14,237 nt of DNA from NCBI GenBank assembly GCA_030669525.1, contig DAOVDO010000005.1, forward strand, positions 1 through 14,237, in the 5' to 3' direction. The notes beneath the pieces were generated by a model. The model was not told the DNA's origin. It ran no database searches and was given only the letters and a program-made list of their open reading frames with translations. The first letter of the stretch is position 1; every line of letters begins with the position of its first letter. Shown here piece by piece: positions 6,492 through 13,684 of the stretch. The DNA comes from Dehalococcoidia bacterium. GTDB lineage: Bacteria > Chloroflexota > Dehalococcoidia > GIF9 > AB-539-J10. A program made the position numbers and the translations under genes.

Positions 6492-7670
6492 AAGCAGAAA
6501 CTTTACCCCACACAAACCCGGATAGAGCACGCATTCTTGGTAAATGTAGAAAGCAAGACCGCCAACCATAATTGGTCAGCTACTGATTCTTTACAGGAGC
6601 TATCTTATCTAGTCAGGACAGCCGGCGCCAATGTGGTAGGCATGTTTACCCAAAAACTGGACAGACCCTCACAAACTCATTATATCGGTAAGGGAAAGAT
6701 AGACGAGCTGATTAGCCTCAAAGAGCAAACTCAATATACTATAGTAGTTTTTGATGATGAACTATTACCAAGACAGCAAAGGAATCTGGAAGAGATACTG
6801 CAGGTCAAGGTTATTGACCGCACAGCCCTCATTTTAGATATATTTGCTAGACAAGCTCGAACCAGGGAAGGTCAGCTTCAAGTTGAGTTAGCTCAGCACC
6901 AGTACCTTCTTCCACGGCTTGTAGGTCAGTGGGGTCATCTGGAGCGGCTTGGCGGTGGAATCGGTACCAGAGGACCCGGCGAATCGCAGTTGGAAACAGA
7001 CCGACGTCTTATCCGCAAGCGCATCAACCGTCTTCAGCATGAAATAGAAGAGGTAAGGCAACATCGAACTCTTTATAGAAAACGTCGAAAGCTAACAGGT
7101 ATATCAATTGTAGCCCTTGTTGGCTACACCAACACCGGTAAAAGTACTTTGTTCAACGCCCTGAGCAATGCCGGGGTAACCACCGAAGATATGGTCTTTT
7201 CCACGCTTGACCCTGTAACCCGTCGTGTGACCTTACCCTACAGTCATCAATTCCTCATTACTGACACAGTTGGATTTATTCACAAACTTCCACCATCAAT
7301 CGTTGCCGCCTTCAGAGCTACCCTGGAGGAACTTACTGAGGCAGATTTACTGCTACATATGATTGACATAACGCATAAAAATGCTGATAACCATTGCTAC
7401 ACAGTCGAGAAAATACTCAGCGAACTGAATCTCGGAGATAAGCCCAGAATCACAGTGTTCAATAAACTGGACTTGGCCTTGGGCAATGAGATGGAATTGG
7501 AAGCCTTAACCACTGTTCCTTGTATTAGGGAGCAAATCGTGCTGCCAAATAAGAATATATCCCTCATCTCTGCCACCAAAGGCTGGGGAGTAGAAACACT
7601 ATTAAATAAAATAATCTCTCACCTTGTAGATAGCTCAATCGAGGTACTTCCATATAGCCAGCCGGATTGA
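6489..7670 (+). CDS. hflX: GTPase HflX
   Basis: HflX is a ribosome-associated GTPase that splits stalled 70S ribosomes under stress in studied bacteria. Counting from the AUA, the protein is 393 aa. Order of parts: an N-terminal domain with IGKGKIDEL and VFDDELLPRQQRNLE, the subfamily signature ERLGGGIGTRGPGESQLE, a basic coiled-coil linker, then the G domain with GYTNTGKS (212-219), DTVGF (259-263), NKLD (325-328) and SATKGWG. The first canonical start is TTG 6537, but it has no Shine-Dalgarno. The 16 codons upstream encode KQKLYPTQTRIEHAF, which completes the family's usual N-terminal 'RAxLV' strand, and a strong AGGAGG sits 5 nt before the AUA. I therefore prefer AUA 6489. If a canonical start is required, use 6537 (377 aa). 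Confidence 0.93.
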   Translation: MKQKLYPTQTRIEHAFLVNVESKTANHNWSATDSLQELSYLVRTAGANVVGMFTQKLDRPSQTHYIGKGKIDELISLKEQTQYTIVVFDDELLPRQQRNLEEILQVKVIDRTALILDIFARQARTREGQLQVELAQHQYLLPRLVGQWGHLERLGGGIGTRGPGESQLETDRRLIRKRINRLQHEIEEVRQHRTLYRKRRKLTGISIVALVGYTNTGKSTLFNALSNAGVTTEDMVFSTLDPVTRRVTLPYSHQFLITDTVGFIHKLPPSIVAAFRATLEELTEADLLLHMIDITHKNADNHCYTVEKILSELNLGDKPRITVFNKLDLALGNEMELEALTTVPCIREQIVLPNKNISLISATKGWGVETLLNKIISHLVDSSIEVLPYSQPD

Positions 7671-7709
7671 TTGCTTATTGGAAAATTGATGAGCAGAAAT
7701 ATGTCTTTA

Positions 7710-7718
7710 TGCTATAAT
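7710..7718 (+). promoter_or_regulatory. Extended -10 promoter before the RHH-like gene
   Basis: TGC-TATAAT at 7710-7718 is a perfect -10 box preceded by the TGn extension, which can replace a good -35. No convincing -35 lies at 16-18 bp. The site is 27 bp before the ATG at 7746 and only 39 bp after hflX, so it probably starts a new transcript. Confidence 0.6.
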
Positions 7719-7745
7719 GAGAATACATAAAGGCAGGAGGCTGAT

Positions 7746-7967
7746 ATGGCTAAAGGAACTAGAATTACTGTGGACCTGGGAAGTGAAGACCTTCTTAAAT
7801 CAGTAAAATTTGCAGCTATTGAACAGGGCAGACCGGTTCGGGAAATCGTCATCGAGGCACTCAAACAATGGCTTGAAGGGAGCAGGGTCTTACGAGATAA
7901 AGATCTCCAGACAATGATAAGAACCATAAATAAATTCCGTAGACCCACTGGCCAGGATGGACAATAA
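7746..7967 (+). CDS. Small ribbon-helix-helix (CopG/Arc-like) protein
   Basis: The protein has 73 aa. The N-terminal GTRITVDLGSE could form the DNA-contacting strand. It is followed by two predicted helices, EDLLKSVKFAAIEQG and PVREIVIEALKQWLEG, separated by a turn: the layout of a ribbon-helix-helix domain. The C-terminal 25 residues are basic and probably flexible. Such proteins are dimeric DNA binders, often antitoxins or autoregulators, but no toxin-like neighbour is visible. The gene has its own promoter and a perfect AGGAGG 5 nt before the ATG. It may regulate itself or the next gene, 26 bp downstream. The fold call rests on pattern only. Confidence 0.7.
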   Translation: MAKGTRITVDLGSEDLLKSVKFAAIEQGRPVREIVIEALKQWLEGSRVLRDKDLQTMIRTINKFRRPTGQDGQ

Positions 7968-7993
7968 AATAATTTACCCTGAAAGGAGGAGAG

Positions 7994-8782
7994 ATGAAAA
8001 TCCTGCGCTTTGCCTTTAATAGCTCAGTGAAATATGGAGTTCTGGAAAATGATAGCATCAGGGTCATGGTAGGCACACCTTTTAGCTACTTTGAAAGACC
8101 TGATAATCCCCTAAGGCTGACAGGAAACAGGTGCAGGCTGGAGGACGTGCGACTCCTTGCCCCCTGTCTCCCCTCAAAAATAGTGGCAGTGGGACTGAAT
8201 TACAGGAAACATGCTGAGGAAACTAAATTACAAATACCCAGCGTGCCGCTTATCTTCCTGAAACCCTCAACAGCCGTCATAGGACCCGAGGATAAAATAA
8301 TCCATCCTGAAGTCTCCAAACGCGTGGATTACGAGGGCGAACTGGCTGTAGTCATTGGGGAAAAAATCAGAGCAGTAGATAGAGTAAAAGCCAAGGAATA
8401 CATACTGGGTTATACTTGTTTTAACGACGTATCCGCCCGAAACGAACAGCAAGAGGATGGTCAATGGACCCGTGCTAAAAGCTATGACACCTTTGCCCCC
8501 ATAGGTCCATACATAGAGACTGATACCTCGCCCGATGACTTGAAGCTTGAAACCTATCTTAATGGTGAGCTTCGCCAGTCTGCACAAACGAGTGACCTTA
8601 TCTTTCCTGTAGCTACACTGATAAGTTTTATCTCCAACATAATGACACTTCTGCCTGGCGATATTATAGCTACAGGAACACCCTCAGGTATCGGGCCCAT
8701 GAAGCCCGGTGATGTAGTAGAGGTAAAAATTGAGAACATAGGCACACTGAGAAACTACGTGGTGGCCCAGAAATGTCCATAG
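7994..8782 (+). CDS. Fumarylacetoacetate hydrolase family protein
   Basis: This 262-aa protein belongs to the FAH fold family, whose members hydrolyse, decarboxylate or isomerise 2-oxo/enol acids such as fumarylpyruvate, oxaloacetate or 2-hydroxyhepta-2,4-dienedioate. An N-terminal cap of about 50 residues is followed by the catalytic domain starting at VAVGLNYRKHAEE (65-76). The expected metal ligands are Glu114 and Glu116 in DYEGELAVVIG and Asp145 in CFNDVSAR. KSYDTFAPIGP carries the usual active-site Lys163 region, and TGTPSGIG closes the pocket. The substrate cannot be told from sequence. AAAGGAGG (7982-7989) precedes the ATG. The gene lies between the RHH-like gene and the MTH1187-family gene, neither of which identifies a pathway. 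Confidence 0.9.
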   Translation: MKILRFAFNSSVKYGVLENDSIRVMVGTPFSYFERPDNPLRLTGNRCRLEDVRLLAPCLPSKIVAVGLNYRKHAEETKLQIPSVPLIFLKPSTAVIGPEDKIIHPEVSKRVDYEGELAVVIGEKIRAVDRVKAKEYILGYTCFNDVSARNEQQEDGQWTRAKSYDTFAPIGPYIETDTSPDDLKLETYLNGELRQSAQTSDLIFPVATLISFISNIMTLLPGDIIATGTPSGIGPMKPGDVVEVKIENIGTLRNYVVAQKCP

Positions 8783-8815
8783 GAGGACGGAAGTAAGTAG
8801 GAGGTTACAATTAAG

Positions 8816-9124
8816 GTGGCAATAGCGGAGATAAATATCATACCCCTGGGGACAGGGACTCCATCGGTTAGCAAACATGTAGCTCGGGTAGTCAAGGTTC
8901 TTCAGCGGGAGAAGGATTTAAAGTACGAGATAACCTCAATGGGAACGATTATAGAAGGTGACCTGGATAAGATTTTGGAGATGGTGAAGAAGATGCACGA
9001 AGAAGCTTTCAGCAACGAAGTTGCCAGAGTGGTAACCATACTTAAAATCGATGACCGTCGAGATAAGGCATTTAGTATGAGCAGCAAGGTCAATTCGTTG
9101 AAAGAAAAATTGGCGGACATCTAA
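8816..9124 (+). CDS. MTH1187 / thiamine-binding (DUF77) family protein
   Basis: This 102-aa protein has the family signature near the N-terminus, INIIPLGTGTPSVSKHVA, and the later YEITSMGTIIEGDLDKIL. These form a ferredoxin-like fold that assembles as a tetramer. Family members such as yeast YBL001c and bacterial YkoF-like proteins bind thiamine or related ligands; no enzymatic activity is known. The start used is GTG 8816. The nearest AGGAGG (8799-8804) is 11 nt away, rather far, while an in-frame ATT at 8810 lies at the ideal 5 nt, so a protein two residues longer is possible. A second AGGAGG overlaps the upstream stop. No thiamine genes are in the window. Confidence 0.88.
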   Translation: MAIAEINIIPLGTGTPSVSKHVARVVKVLQREKDLKYEITSMGTIIEGDLDKILEMVKKMHEEAFSNEVARVVTILKIDDRRDKAFSMSSKVNSLKEKLADI

Positions 9125-9513
9125 ATAATCTGGATTGAGCCAATACTATATGCCCGATATCCTCAGGTTGAACTATTTTATCCACAGTTCTATATCGCCT
9201 GAGCAAATCCCCCTCCCAATAAAGAATACTTTTAACGCCTCGTTTTTTATATTCCCAGCAACCCATAACCCCCTTTTTTGCACTTTGCTGAGACATGGTG
9301 CTACAATGCAATAAGTATGGTACCTAGCTATTACGCAATCAAAGATAAGATTGCTAAGGATACTACAGTTGTTAATTCTCTTTACCCTGAATTTTGCAAC
9401 CAGCTAGTATTGGTCCTTGTTTAGTTATCAATCTCTTCATATTAAATGATGATTGTGCTCTTGTGTATTTATACTAAGTACCATCAGGGTTTGACCAAGG
9501 AGCATTGACACTA
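9125..9513 (+). other. Long intergenic region before ribD, no convincing gene or riboswitch
   Basis: About 390 bp without a supported gene. It contains an imperfect inverted repeat at 9162-9203 and a C-rich stretch at 9209-9275 (CCCCCTCCC, ACCCCCTTTTTT). Further on is a 35-codon open frame at 9317-9424 without a ribosome site, and a weak TATACT -10 at 9470-9475 before ribD. A minus-strand frame of 73 codons (9311-9090) lacks both an ATG and a ribosome site at its start. I looked for the conserved pieces of an FMN riboswitch and did not see them. Confidence 0.6.
9162..9203 (+). repeat. Imperfect inverted repeat (possible RNA hairpin)
   Basis: CTCAGG (9162-9167) pairs with CCTGAG (9198-9203), and inside it GAACT (9170-9174) pairs with AGTTC (9186-9190). 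There is an 11-nt loop and an asymmetric bulge of 2 and 7 nt. It starts 37 nt after the MTH1187-family stop. No T-run follows, so it is not a standard intrinsic terminator. Confidence 0.45.
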
Positions 9514-10650
9514 ATGCCACCTGTAGACTATATGAGGCGAGCCCTATCCCTCGCTAGATTAGCAATGGGATATGCCAGTCCTAATCCAGCGGTAGGGGCT
9601 GTAATTGTCAAGGATGGGTCTGTTGTGGGCAGAGGATACACACAGCCTGCCGGTTCAGACCATGCCGAAGTTATGGCACTTCGGCAAGCCGGAGACAAAG
9701 CAAAAGGTTCCATACTGTACGTCACCTTAGAACCTTGCTGCCATTATGGGCGTACCCCACCTTGCACCAGGGCCATAATCAGTGCTGGTATTTCAGAGGT
9801 GCATATAGCACTACTCGACTCCAATCCATTGGTTTCAGGAAACGGGGTAAAAGAGCTAAATGAAGCTGGCATAAAGACTTATGTTGGAACATATTGGGGT
9901 GAGGCTTACGAAATAAATGAGGCTTATACTAAATTCATCACCACGGGATTACCTTTTGTCACCGCCAAATTTGCCATGAGCCTCGATGGTAAAATTGCCA
10001 CTAAAACTGGCTGTTCCCAATGGATAAGTAACGAGGAAGCCCGGAAGTATGTCCACGTCCTGCGTCATACTACCGACGCCATTATGGTCGGGGTAAATAC
10101 TGTTATTGCTGATAACCCCAGGCTTACTACTAGAGGTTGCTGTGGCAAAGGTGGCGAGCCAAGGACTCAACCACTACGTTTAATCGTTGATAGCAATGGA
10201 AAAACACCACTGGATGCCCAGCTTTTCAAGCAACCAGGAAAGTCTTTACTAGCTGCAGTCGCACCTTTCGATACAGAAAAGGAAAGAAAATTCGCCCAAA
10301 TTGGCGTTGAGGTGCTGGAACTACCAGGAGTGGCAGGATTGGTAGACCTGGAAGCGTTATTTAAGGAAGTGGCAAAACGCAACATAGTAACTATCCTGGT
10401 GGAAGGAGGTAGTAAACTCCTGGGTTATCTCTTTGACCATAACTTAGTAGATAAGGTGCTCGTCTTTATTGCACCGATTATCATCGGTGGCAAGGAAGCG
10501 AAAACTGCAGTAGGTGGGGATGGAGTTGATACCTTAGTTGATGCTCTCTGCCTCAACCAAGTTAACATCAAGAACTTCGGCGATAATATATTAATTAGCG
10601 GATACGTCAATAAAAATACACCACAAGAATCACAGATTCCATGGGAGTGA
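9514..10650 (+). CDS. ribD: Bifunctional riboflavin biosynthesis deaminase/reductase
   Basis: RibD deaminates the pyrimidine 2,5-diamino-6-ribosylamino-4-pyrimidinone 5'-phosphate and then reduces its ribosyl chain with NADPH. The protein is 378 aa. The deaminase half (about 1-140) has zinc ligands His50 (HAE, with catalytic Glu52), Cys75 and Cys84 in EPCCHYGRTPPC. The reductase half (from about 145) has KFAMSLDGKIAT, QWISNEEAR, DAIMVGVNTVIADNP and LVEGGSKL. The start is ATG 9514, with AAGGAG at 9497-9502, 11 nt away. TTG 9505 is in frame but only 2 nt from that site. First gene of ribD-ribE-ribBA-ribH; the ribE ribosome site overlaps its stop. Confidence 0.96.
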   Translation: MPPVDYMRRALSLARLAMGYASPNPAVGAVIVKDGSVVGRGYTQPAGSDHAEVMALRQAGDKAKGSILYVTLEPCCHYGRTPPCTRAIISAGISEVHIALLDSNPLVSGNGVKELNEAGIKTYVGTYWGEAYEINEAYTKFITTGLPFVTAKFAMSLDGKIATKTGCSQWISNEEARKYVHVLRHTTDAIMVGVNTVIADNPRLTTRGCCGKGGEPRTQPLRLIVDSNGKTPLDAQLFKQPGKSLLAAVAPFDTEKERKFAQIGVEVLELPGVAGLVDLEALFKEVAKRNIVTILVEGGSKLLGYLFDHNLVDKVLVFIAPIIIGGKEAKTAVGGDGVDTLVDALCLNQVNIKNFGDNILISGYVNKNTPQESQIPWE

Positions 10651-10654
10651 CAAC

Positions 10655-11290
10655 ATGTTTACCGGTATAATTGAAGAAATTGGCACAGTCAGTGAAACGA
10701 GCTCAAATCACTTGCGCATTGAAGCCAGAAAGGTGCTTGAAGGAATGAAGATAAGTGATAGTGTATCTGTTAACGGAGCTTGTCTGACTGTTACCTCCTT
10801 AACCAGTTATACCTTCAGTGTTGACATTATGCCTGAGACATTACGCCATACCAACCTTGGTGGACTTCATTATGGCGACAAGGTGAATCTGGAAAGAGCG
10901 CTGGCAGCAGGAGAACGCATCGGCGGTCACTTCGTATTGGGTCATATCGACGACACAGGAGAAGTACTAACACTAATCCCCGAAAAAACGTCGTATCTTA
11001 TGAGGATTACATCTCCTACGAAACTAATGCCTTATATAGCCAATAAGGGATTCATTGCCGTCGATGGTATCAGCCTCACTATTGCGAACCTTGATGATTT
11101 TTCCTTTACCGTAGCCTTAGTAACCTATACTATAGAACATACTACCTTAGGCAACAGAAGACCGGGCGATATACTTAATTTAGAGACAGATATCATAGCT
11201 AAATACGTAGAACGGCTCAATTACCAAAGCGACCGAGTATTAACCACTGACTTCCTTGAAGAGCATGGATTCGCGGTGAAAGGAACTTAA
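10655..11290 (+). CDS. ribE: Riboflavin synthase alpha chain
   Basis: This enzyme dismutates two 6,7-dimethyl-8-ribityllumazine molecules into riboflavin and the pyrimidine substrate of RibH. At 211 aa it has the normal length. It is built of two similar beta-barrels. The first begins with MFTGIIEEIG and contains VNGACLTV and PETLRHTNLG. The second begins around residue 92 with HFVLGHIDDTGEV and contains the matching DGISLTI and EHTTLGN. A short C-terminal helix follows. GGGAG at 10644-10648, overlapping the ribD stop, is 6 nt from the ATG. The stop is directly adjacent to the ribBA start. The gene is named ribE in the Bacillus-type or general scheme and ribC in some annotations. Confidence 0.95.
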   Translation: MFTGIIEEIGTVSETSSNHLRIEARKVLEGMKISDSVSVNGACLTVTSLTSYTFSVDIMPETLRHTNLGGLHYGDKVNLERALAAGERIGGHFVLGHIDDTGEVLTLIPEKTSYLMRITSPTKLMPYIANKGFIAVDGISLTIANLDDFSFTVALVTYTIEHTTLGNRRPGDILNLETDIIAKYVERLNYQSDRVLTTDFLEEHGFAVKGT

Positions 11291-12505
11291 ATGTTGGCCA
11301 CTATACCAGAGGCAATTGAAGATATAAAAGCAGGTAAGTTTGTCATCATCGTTGATGACGAAACGCGCGAAAACGAAGGCGACCTGGCAATGTCGGCAGA
11401 TAGAGTTACCCCTGAAGCCATCAATTTTATGGCCAAGTGCGGCAGAGGACTAATCTGTCTTCCTATTATAGGGCAAAGGCTTGATGAATTAGGGATACCA
11501 TTAATGGTCCAAGATAACACTTCTAAAAACCGTACTGCATTCACGGTATCTATTGAAGCAAAAAACAAAATAAGCACTGGAATTTCCGCCTTTGATAGAG
11601 CACAAACCATTCGAACAGTACTCGATCCAGCAAGTAAACCAGCTGATTTAGCCCGTCCCGGGCATATATTTCCCATCCGAGCCAGGGACGGAGGAGTACT
11701 GGTGCGAGCAGGTCACACTGAGGCTATTGTTGACCTTACCAGATTGGCTGGATTTTACCCCGCTGGTGTCATATGTGAGATTATGAATGAGGATGGCACT
11801 ATGGCACGCTTACCTGAACTCGAGATTATGGCATCTAGATATGATCTCAAGATAATAACAATCGCTGATTTAATAGCTTACCGCAGGCGACATGAAAAAT
11901 TAGTGCAAAAAGTGACAGAAGCCAGACTACCCACCAAGTATGGTGAATTTATAGCCATAGCCTATAAGAGCAGTGTTGATACTGCTGAGCATGTCGCCTT
12001 AGTTAGAGGTGATATATCGGGTGATGAACCGGTTTTGGTACGCATTCATAGTGCATGCCTTACTGGAGAGGTCTTCGGCAGCCTGAGATGCGACTGTGGT
12101 GACCAGATCAAGCTTGCAATGCAAAGTATAGCCGAAGAAGGTAGAGGAGTTTTTCTTTATATGAGACAAGAGGGTAGGGGAATAGGATTCCATAATAAAC
12201 TCCGTGCTTATGCTCTGCAAGACCAAGGAATGGATACCGTGGAAGCCAACCTAGCTTTAGGCTTTCCAGCCGATTTGAGAGACTATGGAATTGGCGCCCA
12301 AATTTTAGCTGACTTAGGTTTACATAACATTCGCTTGCTCACCAACAATCCTAAGAAGATAGTGGGATTGGAAAGCTATGGAATTAAAATAGTGAAGACT
12401 GTGCCCCTGATAACCCCACCTAACCCTTACAATATCCATTATCTGGAGACTAAACAAAAAAAACTGGGACATCTTTTAAATGTAGAGGAGGTAATCGATG
12501 GCTAA
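11291..12505 (+). CDS. ribBA: Bifunctional DHBP synthase / GTP cyclohydrolase II
   Basis: This protein makes both riboflavin precursors. The N-terminal domain (about 1-205) converts ribulose 5-phosphate to 3,4-dihydroxy-2-butanone 4-phosphate, and the C-terminal domain opens GTP. DHBP synthase landmarks are [11 protein letters not shown] (22-32), [12 protein letters not shown] (96-107), [16 protein letters not shown] and [14 protein letters not shown] (141-154). Cyclohydrolase II has the zinc ligands Cys256, Cys267 and Cys269 in [15 protein letters not shown], then RQEGRGIG (292-299), [11 protein letters not shown] and LLTNNPKK. Usual HSEC reads HSAC here (Ala255), next to a zinc ligand; the effect is unknown. 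The 404-aa length is complete, so both activities are expected. The start directly follows the ribE stop, with GAAAGGAA ahead of it. The 3' end overlaps ribH by 8 bp. Confidence 0.96.
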   Translation: MLATIPEAIEDIKAGKFVIIVDDETRENEGDLAMSADRVTPEAINFMAKCGRGLICLPIIGQRLDELGIPLMVQDNTSKNRTAFTVSIEAKNKISTGISAFDRAQTIRTVLDPASKPADLARPGHIFPIRARDGGVLVRAGHTEAIVDLTRLAGFYPAGVICEIMNEDGTMARLPELEIMASRYDLKIITIADLIAYRRRHEKLVQKVTEARLPTKYGEFIAIAYKSSVDTAEHVALVRGDISGDEPVLVRIHSACLTGEVFGSLRCDCGDQIKLAMQSIAEEGRGVFLYMRQEGRGIGFHNKLRAYALQDQGMDTVEANLALGFPADLRDYGIGAQILADLGLHNIRLLTNNPKKIVGLESYGIKIVKTVPLITPPNPYNIHYLETKQKKLGHLLNVEEVIDG

Positions 12506-12965
12506 ATACTATGAAGGAATGCTACTGGGGGAGGGTTTAAAATTTGCTATTATTGTTTCCCGATTTAACGAGTTAATAACTACCAGGCTACTTGAAGGGG
12601 CGAGAGACGCTCTGTTGCGTCATGGTGTCGATGAAAAGGATATTGACGTTGCTTGGACTCCAGGCTGTCTTGAAATCCCGCTAATAGCTAAGAAATTAGC
12701 CCAGAGTGGTGGCTTTAACGCCATTATATGTCTCGGTGCCGTAATTCGCGGCGGTACACCACACTTCGAATATGTGGCCTCTGAGGTAAACAGGGGAATT
12801 GGCAAGATAGCATTAGATACCGGTTTACCAGTAATACAGGGCATAATCACAGCCGATACTCTAGAGCAAGCTATCCAGAGAGCCGGAACTAAAGAGGGCA
12901 ATAGAGGCTTCGCTGCCGCAGTAAGTGCTATTGAAATGGCAAATTTAATTAAAGCTATTCAGTGA
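12498..12965 (+). CDS. ribH: 6,7-dimethyl-8-ribityllumazine synthase
   Basis: RibH condenses the DHBP and pyrimidine products of RibBA and RibD to lumazine, and forms 60-mer or pentamer shells with RibE in studied species. The protein is 155 aa. Landmarks are [11 protein letters not shown] (18-28), the catalytic His89 in [22 protein letters not shown] and the C-terminal AIEMANLI. Two substrate-site positions differ from the common form: GAFEIP reads GCLEIP (57-62), and PVxFGxLT reads [13 protein letters not shown] lies just before the ATG inside the end of ribBA, consistent with coupled translation. The last 11 bp overlap the end of the minus-strand gene next door. Confidence 0.95.
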   Translation: MAKYYEGMLLGEGLKFAIIVSRFNELITTRLLEGARDALLRHGVDEKDIDVAWTPGCLEIPLIAKKLAQSGGFNAIICLGAVIRGGTPHFEYVASEVNRGIGKIALDTGLPVIQGIITADTLEQAIQRAGTKEGNRGFAAAVSAIEMANLIKAIQ

Positions 12966-13209
12966 CCTTATAAACTGTGTCGCCATGCCTTACCCTATCA
13001 GGAACTTTTATACCGATAACGTCACCAGCTTTGCACTCAGCCATGTTAACGCGGTCAATCTGCATTGACTCCACAGTAAGCTCCATGTCCGTGGTGCTGC
13101 CATGTATGTGGATTTTGTCACCCACCCTCAGTACTCCACTTAGCACCACACCAGCTACTACAGGCTTGGCAAAGAAATCTGTCACCTTACCGATTCCTAC
13201 TTCTGGCAT
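12955..13209 (-). CDS. Stand-alone EF-Tu/IF2 domain-2-like protein
   Basis: This 84-aa protein consists of a single beta-barrel like domain 2 of translational GTPases. [52 protein letters not shown] and HGDTVYKV follow the order of strands in that domain. There is no GTPase domain. In translation factors this domain contacts the ribosome or the aminoacyl end of tRNA. As a free protein its role is unknown, and such proteins are usually annotated translation elongation factor-like. AGGAGG (13224-13219) is 9 nt from the ATG. A minus-strand promoter is likely at 13258-13286. The 3' end overlaps ribH tail to tail. Confidence 0.85.
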   Translation of the reverse strand: MPEVGIGKVTDFFAKPVVAGVVLSGVLRVGDKIHIHGSTTDMELTVESMQIDRVNMAECKAGDVIGIKVPDRVRHGDTVYKVTE

Positions 13210-13257
13210 TTCCAGACACCTCCTTCCCTACAGTTTTTACAATTGATATATGACTTC

Positions 13258-13286
13258 TATATAATTATTATATATCACCATGTAAA
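13258..13286 (-). promoter_or_regulatory. Probable promoter of the EF-Tu domain-2-like gene
   Basis: On the minus strand TTTACA (13286-13281) and TATATA (13263-13258) are spaced by 17 bp. Predicted transcription starts about 40 nt before the ATG. The segment is very AT-rich (TATATAATTATTATATA-like), so other registers are possible, including a TATAAT closer to the -35. Confidence 0.45.
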
Positions 13287-13362
13287 GCCCTGTATATGCC
13301 AGGAAAAACAGCTAAACATATAACAGATAGTATAAAGTAAAACTAATTGGAGGTAATAGACT

Positions 13363-13683
13363 ATGGTTGAAAAAAGAGCAGAGCGACCATATAACTGGGA
13401 GGAAGTATTTTCTTTTGATCGTTTGAAGAGAGCTATCACAGCTAGAGCTCTGGACCAAATTGAAGGTTTATGGGAGGGGGGAGAGCCCATAAGCCCCGAA
13501 CAGATTAGTGAAGTGATTAACAGTGAATGGCGGAAAGTCAAGGAAGCGGTACGTTCATCACCAGCAGCAAAGGAGGCTTTCCGAAAATATCTGGAGCATA
13601 CTATCTCTGAGGAGACAGATAAGCTAATACAAGAAAATAAAGCTGAACTGGAGTCTTTAGGAGTGGTTGAGAGGAGTTTATAA
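13363..13683 (+). CDS. Uncharacterised helical protein (106 aa)
   Basis: I do not recognise this protein. It has 106 residues, is highly charged and appears almost wholly alpha-helical. It has no cysteine, no signal peptide and no membrane segment. It starts with a basic patch (EKRAERPYNW), followed by a helix SFDRLKRAITARALDQIEGL, a turn rich in Gly/Glu/Pro, and two long amphipathic helices from about residue 47 to the end. GGAGGT at 13349-13354 is 8 nt before the ATG. The next small gene begins 1 nt after its stop, so the two are likely co-expressed and may act together. It is divergent from the EF-Tu domain-2-like gene. Codon use looks like its neighbours. Confidence 0.8.
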   Translation: MVEKRAERPYNWEEVFSFDRLKRAITARALDQIEGLWEGGEPISPEQISEVINSEWRKVKEAVRSSPAAKEAFRKYLEHTISEETDKLIQENKAELESLGVVERSL

Positions 13684-13684
13684 A

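Noticed and set aside
9090..9311. Minus-strand open frame of 73 codons overlapping the end of the MTH1187-family gene
   Set aside because: It starts at TTG with no ribosome site, the internal ATG at 9296 also lacks one, and I recognise no domain. It could be a gene remnant but is not supported as a gene.
9317..9424. Plus-strand ATG frame of 35 codons in the gap before ribD
   Set aside because: It has no Shine-Dalgarno, no promoter placed for it and no recognisable motif. Its protein-like composition alone is weak evidence.
9440..9480. Promoter for ribD with -10 TATACT
   Set aside because: No acceptable -35 lies 16-18 bp upstream, so it is mentioned only in the gap description.
11287..11676. 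Minus-strand 129-codon frame inside ribBA
   Set aside because: It is antisense to well-conserved DHBP synthase motifs and has no independent support.
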